From contig OZ253453.1 of assembly GCA_965261455.1 (NCBI GenBank), positions 1,240,001 to 1,304,000 on the forward strand: a stretch of 64,000 nucleotides of DNA, given 5' to 3'. The notes under the pieces were generated by a model. The model ran no database searches. It was not told the DNA's origin and was given only the letters and a program-made list of their open reading frames with translations. Shown one piece after another: positions 24,379 through 32,838 of this stretch. This DNA comes from DAOUKH01 sp965261455 (lineage in GTDB: Bacteria; Chloroflexota; Dehalococcoidia; SHYB01). Every line of letters starts with the position of its first letter. The first letter of the stretch is position 1. The position numbers and the translations under genes are program-made.

Positions 24379-24396
24379 AGTATACCCTATAGGGTA
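24379..24396 (-). promoter_or_regulatory. -10 element and 14-bp palindrome upstream of dnaN
   Basis: A TATACT hexamer (24379-24384, minus strand) lies 33 bases before the dnaN GTG. Immediately upstream is the perfect palindrome TACCCTATAGGGTA (24383-24396), in the promoter spacer. It could be a repressor site; it does not match a DnaA box. Confidence 0.4.
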
Positions 24397-24448
24397 GACC
24401 GGCGCCACCAAACGGTAGTTCTTGTGCTTATTTTGCCGCACCCGGACG

Positions 24449-25732
24449 TCACGAACGGCCGGTGAGCGCCCCGCGGGCCGCTTCAAGCGTGCGGTCGACG
24501 TCCGCCTCGGAATGCGCCGCAGAAACGAACATCGCCTCGAACTGCGAGGGCGGCAGAGAGACACCTCGCTCGAGCATGGCGTGGAAATAGTCGGCAAAGG
24601 CGCCTCGGTCGGACCGGGCCGCGCTCTCGTAGTCGACGATCGGGCCGCCCTCGAAGAAGAGCGTCATCACCGAGCCCGCGCGGTTGAAGGAAAGCGGCCG
24701 ACCCGCCTCGGCTATGATGCCGCGATACCCCTCCTCCAGCGCAGCGGCGGCCCACTCGATGCGGTCGTACGCATCGCCGGAGGCGAGCTCAGTCAGGGTT
24801 GCGAGACCTGCAGCGACGGCGACCGGATTCCCCGAAAGCGTCCCCGCTTGATAGGCCGGGCCGAGGGGCGACACTAGCTCCATGATCTCGGCGGGGCCGC
24901 CATAGGCCCCGATGGGCAGCCCCCCACCGACGACCTTGCCGAGACAGGTGAGATCGGGGGTCACGCCGTACAGCGCCTGCGCGCCGCCCGGAGAGGCACG
25001 AAAGCCCGATATCACCTCATCGAAGATGAGGAGCGCGCCGGCCGCTTTGGTGAGGTCGCGCAGCGCGACGAGGAAGCCCTCGGCAGGCGGCACCACGCCC
25101 ATGTTCCCCGCGATCGGCTCGACGATCACCGCGGCGACGTTGTCGGGATTGGCCTCCAGAAGCGCGCGGACCGATTCGGGGTCGTTGTAGCGGGCGACAA
25201 GAGTCTCGCGGGCATAGGCGGCGGGGACGCCGGCACTGTCGGCAACGCCGAAGGTCGCGCCGCCCGAGCCTGCCTTCACCAGCAGACCGTCGGCGTGGCC
25301 GTGATAGCAACCGTCGAACTTGATGATCTTATCGCGCCCGGTGTGGGCCCGGGCGACACGCAGGGCGCTCATGCAGGCTTCGGTGCCCGAGGAGACAAGG
25401 CGCACCATCTCGATGGATGGCACCGCTTCGATAATGAGCGCGGCAAGCCGGTTTTCAGCTTCGGTGGGCGCGCCGAAGCTCGCGCCGAGCTCCACGGCGC
25501 GCTGCACCGCCACGACGACGGCGGGGTGCGCGTGGCCGAGAATGAGCGGCCCCCACGAGCCAACGTAGTCAATGTAGTCGTGCCCGTCGACGTCCACGAT
25601 GTGCGCCCTGGCGCCGCGGGCGATGAATCGCGGCGAGCCCCCGACGCCTTTGAAGGCTCGAACGGGGCTGTTGACCCCACCGGGAATAAGCCGTTGGGCC
25701 TCGGCGAAGAGCTGCTCGGAGCGGCTAGTCAT
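24449..25732 (-). CDS. hemL: Glutamate-1-semialdehyde 2,1-aminomutase
   Basis: 427-residue PLP enzyme converting glutamate-1-semialdehyde to 5-aminolevulinate, the second step of the C5 route. Visible landmarks are RLIPGGVNSPVRAFKGVGG, KFDGCYHGHADGLLVKAGSG, LLIFDEVISGFRAS and the PLP lysine in CLGKVVGGGLPIGAYGG. The length is standard. Its ATG lies inside the 3' end of the antitoxin-like gene (eight-base overlap), so it is probably translated by coupling. It follows hemB and the toxin-antitoxin pair on the same strand, completing the heme cluster. Confidence 0.97.
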   Translation of the reverse strand: MTSRSEQLFAEAQRLIPGGVNSPVRAFKGVGGSPRFIARGARAHIVDVDGHDYIDYVGSWGPLILGHAHPAVVVAVQRAVELGASFGAPTEAENRLAALIIEAVPSIEMVRLVSSGTEACMSALRVARAHTGRDKIIKFDGCYHGHADGLLVKAGSGGATFGVADSAGVPAAYARETLVARYNDPESVRALLEANPDNVAAVIVEPIAGNMGVVPPAEGFLVALRDLTKAAGALLIFDEVISGFRASPGGAQALYGVTPDLTCLGKVVGGGLPIGAYGGPAEIMELVSPLGPAYQAGTLSGNPVAVAAGLATLTELASGDAYDRIEWAAAALEEGYRGIIAEAGRPLSFNRAGSVMTLFFEGGPIVDYESAARSDRGAFADYFHAMLERGVSLPPSQFEAMFVSAAHSEADVDRTLEAARGALTGRS

Positions 25733-26099
25733 CGAGGTCGGCGATCAGCTCGTTCAACGAACCGAAGGCCGCGACGCGCCCCGCGTCGATATCGGCCTGG
25801 GCCTCGGCCTCAGCCGCCTGCCAGCCGGGAGTCCAGAACCAGGCCTGGCTCTTGTCCACCAGGCGCTTGGGCGTCAACATGATCTTTCCCTCCACGATGC
25901 CGACCTCAATGAGGTCTCCTTCGACGATGTCCATCCTGCGGCGTACCTCGGAGGGCAGGGTGATCTGCCCGTGCCGCGTCACTTTGGTCAACGCGATCCC
26001 TTCCGTCGGAGCGCTCGTGGTATAAAGCGCCGGCGTTTCGGCTATGTGCGGCCCCTCGTCCGGCTTCTGTCCGCGGTTAGGGTCTTTCGAGCGTGGCAT
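25725..26099 (-). CDS. AbrB/MazE-like antitoxin-type protein
   Basis: 124 residues. Residues ~36-85 form a SpoVT/AbrB swapped-hairpin DNA-binding domain: ALTKVTRHGQITLPSEVRRR, then GDLIEVGIVEGKIMLTPKRL. A polar N-terminal extension precedes it and an acidic C-terminal helix (AEAEAQADIDAGRVAAFG, LNELIADLDD) follows, suited to toxin binding. The gene overlaps the toxin-like gene upstream by 23 bases and the hemL start downstream by eight, so it is the second gene of a toxin-first pair. It would neutralise the toxin and repress the local promoter. Confidence 0.85.
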   Translation of the reverse strand: MPRSKDPNRGQKPDEGPHIAETPALYTTSAPTEGIALTKVTRHGQITLPSEVRRRMDIVEGDLIEVGIVEGKIMLTPKRLVDKSQAWFWTPGWQAAEAEAQADIDAGRVAAFGSLNELIADLDD

Positions 26100-26340
26100 C
26101 GTGCTCTCCTACGTTTCTCAGGGTGAGCCGGTCGCCGTCGATCTCGAGGGTCATGCGGCATCCCCGGCTGACTCGCGCTTCCCAGATGCTTCGCGTCCCC
26201 TTGATGCGCTTCATGTGCAGGCCAGGATACCGGGCGCCGTGCTGCAGCATGTTCTGCAGCGCCTTCTTGAACTGGTCTTGCTCGTCCCGTGAGAGTTTCT
26301 TATACGCCCGTTTGAACCGCTCCGTTCGCTCAAGACGCAC
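26077..26340 (-). CDS. RelE/ParE-superfamily toxin-like protein
   Basis: 87 residues with the compact RelE fold pattern: RFKRAYKKLSRDEQDQFKKA helices, a middle HMKRIKGTRSIWEARVSRGC strand pair and the C-terminal RMTLEIDGDRLTLRNVGEHD. Members cut mRNA on the ribosome or poison gyrase; this one cannot be assigned to either. The start is GTG at 26340. It precedes and overlaps the AbrB-type partner, and begins 36 bases after the hemB stop, so transcription from the heme operon may run through it. RelE-type toxins are more often paired with RelB or HTH antitoxins, but AbrB-domain partners occur. Confidence 0.85.
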   Translation of the reverse strand: MRLERTERFKRAYKKLSRDEQDQFKKALQNMLQHGARYPGLHMKRIKGTRSIWEARVSRGCRMTLEIDGDRLTLRNVGEHDATLERP

Positions 26341-26376
26341 CGTACCACGAACCTACTTTCTTCGTCAATGCCTATA

Positions 26377-27360
26377 TTAGTAATTTCGTAACCACCGCGC
26401 CGCTTCCAGCGCGTGGTATGTCAGGATGACATCGGCGCCCGCGCGTTTGATTCCGGTCAGCGCCTCCAAGACGACGCGCTCCTCATCGAGCCACCCGGCG
26501 TGAGCCGCGGCTTTCACCATCGCATACTCGCCGCTCACGTTGTAGGCCGCCAGCGGCAGGTCGAACCGCCGTCGCGCTCGCGCGATGATATCCAGATAGG
26601 GCAGCGCCGGCTTTACCATGATAGCGTCCGCGCCCTCGTTGACGTCGAGCTCGATCTCGCGCATCGCCTCTCGCGCGTTGGCGGGGTCCATCTGATAGCC
26701 CCTCCGGTCGCCGAACTGCGGCGCCGAGTCCGCGGCCTCCCTGAACGGGCCGAAGAAGGCCGAGGCGTACTTCGCCGCGTACGACAAGATCGACGTCTCG
26801 CTGAAGCCGGCATCGTCGAGAGCAGCGCGGATCGCCCCGACGCGCCCGTCCATCATGTCGGATGGGGCTACGACATCGGCGCCCGCCTCGGCATGGGACA
26901 CCGCGGTGCGCGCCAGCAGGTCGAGGGTCGCGTCGTTCACCACGTGCGCGCCGTCGAGCACGCCGCAGTGGCCGTGATCGGTGTACTCGCAGAGGCAGAC
27001 GTCGGTCACGACGAGCAATTCTGGATAGGCCGCCTTGATCGTGCGGACCGCTTGCTGCGTCACGCCGTCGGCGGCGTAGGCCTCCGAGCCCATCGCGTCC
27101 TTGGCCGATGGCAGACCGAAGAGGATGATCCCCGAGACGCCAAGCTCGGCCGCCTCGCCGACCTCCCGCAGCGCCTCGTCGGCGGAGACCTGGAACACTC
27201 CAGGCATCGAACCCACTTCCGTGCGCGACCGGGCGCCAGGGACAATGAACATCGGATAGATGAAATCCGATGGTGCGAGCGTGGTCTCCCGCACGAGCCG
27301 CCTCATTGGTGCGCCCCGCCGCATCCGTCTCATACGCATCGCGGGAAATGCCGTGTTCAT
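26377..27360 (-). CDS. hemB: Delta-aminolevulinic acid dehydratase (porphobilinogen synthase)
   Basis: 327 residues; condenses two 5-aminolevulinate molecules to porphobilinogen. It has both active-site lysines (in SYAAKYASAFFGPFREA and AIMVKPALPYLDII), APSDMMDGRVGAIR, and a cysteine-rich metal loop VCLCEYTDHGHCGVLDG, which indicates a zinc-type rather than magnesium-only enzyme. The N-terminus (RMRRMRRGAPMRRLVRET) is normal. It sits between cobA-hemD and the toxin-antitoxin pair in the minus-strand heme cluster. Confidence 0.97.
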   Translation of the reverse strand: MNTAFPAMRMRRMRRGAPMRRLVRETTLAPSDFIYPMFIVPGARSRTEVGSMPGVFQVSADEALREVGEAAELGVSGIILFGLPSAKDAMGSEAYAADGVTQQAVRTIKAAYPELLVVTDVCLCEYTDHGHCGVLDGAHVVNDATLDLLARTAVSHAEAGADVVAPSDMMDGRVGAIRAALDDAGFSETSILSYAAKYASAFFGPFREAADSAPQFGDRRGYQMDPANAREAMREIELDVNEGADAIMVKPALPYLDIIARARRRFDLPLAAYNVSGEYAMVKAAAHAGWLDEERVVLEALTGIKRAGADVILTYHALEAARWLRNY

Positions 27361-27417
27361 CTCGACCCCCTCGCCTTAACCGGCGGGACCCTCTTCCTTA
27401 CCTTCATCCACCTCATC

Positions 27418-28950
27418 CTAAGCCCGCGCCGTTGACGTTCTTGCCTGTACGAACACTTTCAGCGCGTCCACCAGCCCATCGACCGTATGCTCCTCCGCCG
27501 TTACCGCCACGCGGAGACCCCGCGCCTCCGCCGTTCGGGTCGTCACCGGCCCGATGCTCGCCAGCGTCAGCCCCTCCAGCAAGCGGCCGGCGTCGCCCCC
27601 GAGCGCGCCAACGAGGTTGTCGACCGTGGAGGAGCTCGTGAAGGTGACGACGTCGACCCGCCGGTTCTCCAGCAGCTCGCGGGCGCGGGCCGGCGTTTCT
27701 TTGGGCGTCACCGTATCGTAGACGTGGACCTGCTCGACTCGCGCCCCTCGCGCGGCGAGCCATTCGAGCAGCTCTGCCGGCGCGATCACCGAGCGCGGTA
27801 GCAGCACACGTTTGCCTTCCAGCCCGGGCATCGCTTCCGCCAGCGCCGCGGTGGTATACCGACGTGGGGTAAAGTCGGCCCGCACCCCCCGCCGCTCGAG
27901 CGCCGCCGCCGTGGCGGGGCCAACGGCGGCGACGGTCAGCCCGCCTAGCGCCCGCGCGTCGAGGCCCAGCGCGCCCAGGCGCACAAAGAACGCATCGACG
28001 GCGTTGACGCTGGTAAAGATGACGGCGTCGAAGCTTCCGACACGCTCAATGGCGTCGTCTACGGCGCGGACGTCTGGCGCGGGTCGTATCTCGATAGTTG
28101 GCGCTTCGATGGGCTCGGCCCCTTCGCTCATGAGGCGTTGGCTGAGCGGGCGGGCCTGCGCCTTGGCACGCGTCACCATGACACGCATGCCGAATAGCGG
28201 CTTGTTTTCGAACCACCCGATCCGCGAGCGCAGCCGGACCACGTCCCCAACCACCGTCACCGCGGGCGGCCCGAGGCCGGCCCGGGCGACCCGCGCCGCG
28301 ATGTCGCCAAGTGTGCCTTCGACGGTCCGCTGCCGGGGGAGCGAGCCCCACTCGATGACCGCGGCCGGCGTGCTCGCGGGGACGCCGTGCTCGCGGAGCT
28401 GGGCCAGCGCCGACTCCAGCGTTTCGACCGACATCAAAATAACGAGTGTGCCGGCGCCGCCGGCCAGCTTTGCCCACGCGACCCGCGACCATTCCCGGCC
28501 CGCATCCTCCCGCCCCGTGATAACCGCGAAGGAAGACGACGCGCGCCGGTCGGTGACAGGGATACCGGCGTAGGCAGGTGCGGCGATCGCAGACGTGATT
28601 CCCGGAACAACTTCGAACTCGACGCCGTGCGCGGCCAGCGCCTCGGCCTCTTCGCCGCCGCGCCCGAAGACAAACGGGTCCCCACCCTTGAGCCGGACCA
28701 CCCGTTTGCCCGCTTCGGCAAAACGGACGAGCATCGCATTAATGTCGGCCTGGCGGTTTGGGTTGCGGCGCAGGCTCGCGCCCGCGAACACGAGTTCGAC
28801 CTCCGACCCCGCCTCGTCGAGCAACGCCTCGTTCACCAGCCGGTCGTAGACCACGACGTCGGCGGCGCGGAGCAATTCCAGACCCTTCACCGTGATAAGG
28901 CCTGGGTCGCCGGGGCCCGCGCCCACGAGGTACACCTTCCCCGCGGTCAC
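27418..28950 (-). CDS. cobA-hemD: Fused uroporphyrinogen-III methyltransferase / uroporphyrinogen-III synthase
   Basis: 510 residues with two enzymes in one chain. Residues ~1-245 are the SAM-dependent SUMT (VYLVGAGPGDPGLITVKGLE, VVRLKGGDPFVFGRGGEEAE, GIPVTDRRASSSFAVITG), which methylates uroporphyrinogen III at C2 and C7 to precorrin-2. Residues ~255-510 are HemD, which cyclises hydroxymethylbilane with ring D inversion (GMRVMVTRAKAQARPLSQRL, FDAVIFTSVNAVDAFF, DVVTFTSSSTVDNLVGAL). This fusion is common in Gram-positives and Chloroflexota. The start overlaps the hemC stop by four bases (ATGA-type coupling). Confidence 0.95.
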   Translation of the reverse strand: MTAGKVYLVGAGPGDPGLITVKGLELLRAADVVVYDRLVNEALLDEAGSEVELVFAGASLRRNPNRQADINAMLVRFAEAGKRVVRLKGGDPFVFGRGGEEAEALAAHGVEFEVVPGITSAIAAPAYAGIPVTDRRASSSFAVITGREDAGREWSRVAWAKLAGGAGTLVILMSVETLESALAQLREHGVPASTPAAVIEWGSLPRQRTVEGTLGDIAARVARAGLGPPAVTVVGDVVRLRSRIGWFENKPLFGMRVMVTRAKAQARPLSQRLMSEGAEPIEAPTIEIRPAPDVRAVDDAIERVGSFDAVIFTSVNAVDAFFVRLGALGLDARALGGLTVAAVGPATAAALERRGVRADFTPRRYTTAALAEAMPGLEGKRVLLPRSVIAPAELLEWLAARGARVEQVHVYDTVTPKETPARARELLENRRVDVVTFTSSSTVDNLVGALGGDAGRLLEGLTLASIGPVTTRTAEARGLRVAVTAEEHTVDGLVDALKVFVQARTSTARA

Positions 28951-29855
28951 GAGAGGCCCGCCAAAATATCCGCCGCGCCGAGATCGGAAAGGCGGCTCGC
29001 CAGCGCGAGACCCACGCCTTCGGGGTCGGCGCGGCCGCCACGCGCCTCGGCGCGGACCAGCCTAGCGCCGCCGTCGGACACGACGCCGTACATGTTCATC
29101 ACGTCGCCTTCGACGCGGGCATAGGCCGCGACGGGGACGGTGCAACCGCCGCCCAGTGCGCGGACTGTAGCGGCCTCCGCAGCGACGGCGGCCCACGTAT
29201 CAGGATCGTTTGCCGGCTCGACAAGCTCCTCCATCGCGGCGTCGCCGGCCCTGATCTGCAAAGCGAGCACGCCCTGGCCCGCTTCGGGAACGAACGACGC
29301 CGGATCGAAGAGTTCGCACGCCACATCCAGTAAGCCCAGCCTAGCAAGACCCGCCGCGGCGACCACCACCCCGTCGAGCCCGCCGGCCCCTGCCTTGTTG
29401 ACGCGCGTGCCTACGTTCCCGCGCACAGGAGCGACTTCGAGGTCGGGACGCAGCGCATAGAGCAGCGCCTTCCGCCGCGGGCTGCTCGTCCCAATACGGC
29501 CCCCCGCTGGCATATCGGCCAACGAGGCGCGGCCAGGGGAGACGAGCGCATCCCGGGGATCCACGCGCTCGGTCACCGCCGCGACCGCACAGTCCGGCGA
29601 CGCCTCGATTGGGAGGTCTTTGAAACTATGGACGGCCATATCGATCACGCCGTCGGCGAGGGCGGCCTCGAGCTCCTTCGCGAAGACGCCGCGGGGCATC
29701 GAGGCCAGCGGCGCATCCGGCGACCGGTCGGCAGAGCTTTGGATAACCTCGACCGTGAACGTATCCCAGGGACGCAGCTCCCGCAGCCGCCGAAGCGCGG
29801 TCTCGGTCTGCGCCAAGGCCAGCGGACTTCCCCTCGTACCTACCCGTATCCGCAT
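28947..29855 (-). CDS. hemC: Porphobilinogen deaminase (hydroxymethylbilane synthase)
   Basis: 302 residues; polymerises four porphobilinogens. It shows the N-terminus MRIRVGTRGSPLALAQTE, the KDLP region VHSFKDLPIEASPDCAV, RIGTSSPRRKALL, and the cofactor-binding Cys in LGGGCTVPVAAYA that anchors the dipyrromethane primer. Full family length. It lies between hemA and cobA-hemD, with a four-base overlap with the latter and a 32-base gap from hemA. Confidence 0.97.
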   Translation of the reverse strand: MRIRVGTRGSPLALAQTETALRRLRELRPWDTFTVEVIQSSADRSPDAPLASMPRGVFAKELEAALADGVIDMAVHSFKDLPIEASPDCAVAAVTERVDPRDALVSPGRASLADMPAGGRIGTSSPRRKALLYALRPDLEVAPVRGNVGTRVNKAGAGGLDGVVVAAAGLARLGLLDVACELFDPASFVPEAGQGVLALQIRAGDAAMEELVEPANDPDTWAAVAAEAATVRALGGGCTVPVAAYARVEGDVMNMYGVVSDGGARLVRAEARGGRADPEGVGLALASRLSDLGAADILAGLS

Positions 29856-29887
29856 CGATTCCGCCGTGGCGGCCCGGTCCCCGCCGG

Positions 29888-31156
29888 CTATTCCGTGCCG
29901 GCTTGGGAGGTATCCAGGCGGAAGAGCGCCCGCGCCGTCTCGAGGACTCCCTCGTCTTCGCCGCGGGCCTTGAGCACTGCGGAGGGATCGTGGAGGAGCT
30001 TACGAGTGAGGGCCCGCGTCAGCGTCTCGACGCGCTCCCGTTCTTCGTCCGACAGGCCTCCGAGCTTCCGCAGGCTCTTCTCCAGCTCGCGTTTGCGAAT
30101 CGCCTCGGCCCTGCCTTGGATCTGTGCGACGACCTCGCCCGCGCCCCGCGTCCGCACCCACCCTTCGTACTCTCGCACCGCCTCTTCAATGATCGCTTCG
30201 ACCAACCCCGCCTCGCGGTCCCGCGCCGCCCGGTTGTCCTCCGTGACCGCCTTCAGGTCATCGACATCATAGAGAAAGACGTTCGCAACCTCGCGGCATC
30301 GCGGATCGATGTCCCGAGGCGCCGCCAGGTCGATCAGGCACATGGGACGGCCTTCGCGGCGGACCATGGCTGCCTCGACGGTGGCGGCGTCGAGAACGCA
30401 GCCCTCGGCTGCCGTAGCGCTGATGACGACGTCATAGGAGTGGGCCACGGCGGCGATGTTGTCGAAGTCGACGACATGGCCGCCGAGAATCTCGGCAAGC
30501 GCTGCGGCCTTCGAACGCGTGCGGTTGGCGACACCGATCTCCGACGCACCGGCATCGCGCAGGCCCTTCGCGGCCAGTTTACCCGCCTCGCCGGCGCTGA
30601 TGACCAGCACCCTGGAACCGCCGAGGCCGCCCAAGACCACCCGTGCTCGCTCCACACCAGCAGTGCTGACCGAGAGCGCGTGACGGCTGATTCCCGTCCG
30701 TGTCCGAGCGGCGCGGCCTACCCGCAGCCCCCGGTGGAACAGTTTAGTCAACGCGGCACCTAGCCTCCCGGCCTCCGACGCGCTGACCATCGCGTCGCGC
30801 ACCTGGCCCAGAATCTCGCTTTCGCCAAGCGCCATCGAATCGAGGCCGCAGGCCACGCGGAAGAGGTGGCGGATCGCCTCCGTTCCGCGATACTCATAGA
30901 GATACGGCTCGGCCCAGCCTCGTGTCGTTCCAGTGAATTCCGCGAGGAAGTCGGCGGCGTGCTTGGTCCCAACATCGGCGCTGGAAGCCGAGGCATAGAC
31001 CTCGACCCGATTGCACGTCGAGAGAATAACGGCCTCCGGCAAGTAGTCGCCAATCGATGCCAACGCGTCCTTGAGGCGCGCGGGGACGATCGCCAGCCTC
31101 TCTCGGACCTCGATCGGGGCCGACTTGTGGCTTATGCCGACGGCTACAATGCTCAC
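29888..31156 (-). CDS. hemA: Glutamyl-tRNA reductase
   Basis: 422 residues; NADPH-dependent reduction of glutamyl-tRNA to glutamate-1-semialdehyde, the first committed step of the C5 pathway. The start is the GTG at 31156: VSIVAVGISHKSAPIEVRER is the family N-terminus, and the GTG overlaps the sirC stop as GTGA. The nucleophile Cys is in VILSTCNRVEVYA, and the NADPH domain in VLGGLGGSRVLVISAGEAGK. The open frame extends upstream but that part is a shadow of sirC. Confidence 0.97.
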   Translation of the reverse strand: MSIVAVGISHKSAPIEVRERLAIVPARLKDALASIGDYLPEAVILSTCNRVEVYASASSADVGTKHAADFLAEFTGTTRGWAEPYLYEYRGTEAIRHLFRVACGLDSMALGESEILGQVRDAMVSASEAGRLGAALTKLFHRGLRVGRAARTRTGISRHALSVSTAGVERARVVLGGLGGSRVLVISAGEAGKLAAKGLRDAGASEIGVANRTRSKAAALAEILGGHVVDFDNIAAVAHSYDVVISATAAEGCVLDAATVEAAMVRREGRPMCLIDLAAPRDIDPRCREVANVFLYDVDDLKAVTEDNRAARDREAGLVEAIIEEAVREYEGWVRTRGAGEVVAQIQGRAEAIRKRELEKSLRKLGGLSDEERERVETLTRALTRKLLHDPSAVLKARGEDEGVLETARALFRLDTSQAGTE

Positions 31157-31809
31157 GAACGCTCCTTGTGTTCGGTCTTGGCCTCGGCTCGGAGGAGTCG
31201 CAGCAGCGCCTGCTTCGCCTCGGCCCCCTTGCCGTCGCCGGCGAACTGATCGATAACAGGGCCCAGGGCGGCGTTCCACACTTCTCCCGCGATCTGTCGC
31301 CCCTCTTCCCTCAAGGCGTCCCGCGCCTCCGCCGCCGCCGTGACGAGGTCGCCATAATTCCGGGGGAATCGCCCTTCTAGGTCTTCCCGAACCTTCCGTG
31401 CCATCGCCGGACTCCTGCCGTTGGTCGAGATCGCCACGGTGAGGTCGCCACGCTTGAGTAAAGACGGCGCGGTGAACATGCACAGCTCCGGATCGTCCAC
31501 CACGTTAAGGAGTACCCGGCGCTCGGCCGCCTCCTCGGCGACCCGCCTGTTGACCTCGCGGTCGTCGGTCGCCGCGATGGCGAGGAAGGCGCCGTCGAGG
31601 TCGCCCGCCGCGTACTCTCGGTCTATCCAAGCGATGCGGCCGTCGCAGGCCCACGCACGCACCTTGGGGGTCGCCTCCGGACCGATCACGACAACGTCCG
31701 CTCCAGAGTCTAGGAGTCCGTCGATCTTCCGCTCGCCCACGTCACCGGCCCCCACGATCACGCACTTGCGTCCTTGGAGGGAGAGGAAGACCGCGTACGA
31801 TGCCGGCAT
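31153..31809 (-). CDS. Precorrin-2 dehydrogenase / sirohydrochlorin ferrochelatase-type protein
   Basis: 218 residues of the CysG N-terminal/Met8/SirC family, which oxidises precorrin-2 to sirohydrochlorin with NAD and in some members also inserts iron. The NAD motif is CVIVGAGDVGERKIDGLLDS; VVIGPEATPKVRAWACD and LCMFTAPSLLKRGDLTVAIS follow, with the conserved ISTNGRSPAMARKVRE. The adjacent cobA-hemD supplies precorrin-2. It overlaps hemA by four bases and begins four bases after the regulator gene. Whether it also chelates iron cannot be judged. Confidence 0.93.
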   Translation of the reverse strand: MPASYAVFLSLQGRKCVIVGAGDVGERKIDGLLDSGADVVVIGPEATPKVRAWACDGRIAWIDREYAAGDLDGAFLAIAATDDREVNRRVAEEAAERRVLLNVVDDPELCMFTAPSLLKRGDLTVAISTNGRSPAMARKVREDLEGRFPRNYGDLVTAAAEARDALREEGRQIAGEVWNAALGPVIDQFAGDGKGAEAKQALLRLLRAEAKTEHKERS

Positions 31810-31812
31810 TGC

Positions 31813-32427
31813 TCAACCCGCCGACGACTTTCGGCGTATGTTGCGCGGTTTGACTTCGTAAGCGCCCGCGATTTCGAGCAGTATCTCGTCCGCAAGCGCC
31901 GCGATGTCGGGCCGCGTCCCGCCCTGAGAGGGTACGGCGAGCGAGTCCAGTAGAGTGTTACGGAAGAAGATAAAGGCGGCGACAGCGTCGCGGGGCCCGA
32001 CGCCGCCGGCGGCGAGTTCGCGCCCATACTCACCGCCGAGATAGCGGGCCTCCTCGCTCAACTCGGGGCGCGGCCGCGCGGCCGCGGTCCATTCCGAGGC
32101 TAGGGCTACCATGCGCCGTCCGAGGACGCGGAGCCGTGCTCGTGCCGCATCGTCGAAGCTGCCCCCCATCTCGGGCGCGCCGGCGCGCCGCCGGTTCAAC
32201 CGGCGACGCATACGCGAGAGCGCGCCCTCGGGAACGACGGCGCCGGTGGCGCTGCTCCCAATGAAGCCTTCAATGTCTTGAGCGAAGAAGCGGCGATGGC
32301 CCCCAGGGGTCCTGAACGTCCGCAGCCGACCGGAATCGGCCCAGTGACGCAGCGTGCTCTCGTTGACACCGAGCATCTCGCAGGCCCTGCCCAACGAGAT
32401 CCACTTCGAGGCCGTCGCCCGTGTCAT
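31813..32427 (-). CDS. MerR/excisionase-type helix-turn-helix protein, first gene of heme cluster
   Basis: 204 residues. Residues ~5-60 are a MerR-like winged helix-turn-helix: ISLGRACEMLGVNESTLRHW, then ADSGRLRTFRTPGGHRRFFA and DIEGFI. After a basic stretch (SRMRRRLNRRRAG), residues ~95-195 are helical and lack known cofactor motifs. I chose the ATG at 32427 because the HTH starts there; upstream codons have no support. It is the first gene of the heme cluster, four bases before sirC, so it probably regulates tetrapyrrole synthesis, but the signal sensed is unknown. No Cys cluster suited to metals is present. Confidence 0.82.
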   Translation of the reverse strand: MTRATASKWISLGRACEMLGVNESTLRHWADSGRLRTFRTPGGHRRFFAQDIEGFIGSSATGAVVPEGALSRMRRRLNRRRAGAPEMGGSFDDAARARLRVLGRRMVALASEWTAAARPRPELSEEARYLGGEYGRELAAGGVGPRDAVAAFIFFRNTLLDSLAVPSQGGTRPDIAALADEILLEIAGAYEVKPRNIRRKSSAG

Positions 32428-32482
32428 TGCTGTAAAACCTGCCAAAATCTGTGCATACTTGCCTAACGTGTCCGACCGGCAT

Positions 32483-32511
32483 TCTAGGTTAATGCTGTAG
32501 CTTGTGAAAGT
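32483..32511 (-). promoter_or_regulatory. Candidate promoter of the heme cluster
   Basis: On the minus strand a TTGACT (32506-32511) is followed by TAACCT at 17 bases and TAGAAT (32483-32488) at 17 bases from an overlapping TTTCAC. One of these combinations is likely the promoter, 50-60 bases upstream of the regulator start. Confidence 0.4.
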
Positions 32512-32518
32512 CAACACG

Positions 32519-32830
32519 ATCCCTAACGCTGGGGGCAGCGGCCTGACGGCGGCGGCGGACGAGTCCTGGACACGAGGCTGGGCATCGAGTCTTCCCGCAA
32601 GCGGACACGAGAGCGGAAGCGGTCAACCGGGGCTTAGTATCCAGGAACCGACCCGCGGCGGAGGCGGCGGTACAAGTCACGGAACTCGTCGTGCTTGGTT
32701 GGTGGCGTGCTCGATGGAAAAACCTGGCAAACCTCGTCTTCGCCAAGCGGCGCGGCGCGACGGGTCGGCTAGCGCTCGACGCCACCATCGTTCATACTGA
32801 TCGCCGACCAACCGCGCTTCCGAAGGGAGT
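32519..32830. other. Intergenic region without recognisable gene
   Basis: About 310 bases between the divergent heme-cluster regulator and the molybdopterin gene. An open frame (32504-32800, +) is Gly/Arg/Ser-rich with no family resemblance or ribosome binding site, and I consider it non-coding. I looked for cobalamin or other riboswitch signatures and saw none. Confidence 0.45.
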
Positions 32831-32838
32831 GGCTCGAC

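Noticed and set aside
32504..32800. 98-codon frame in the intergenic region before the molybdopterin gene
   Set aside because: There is no ribosome binding site, it has a biased Gly/Arg/Ser composition, and no recognisable motif.
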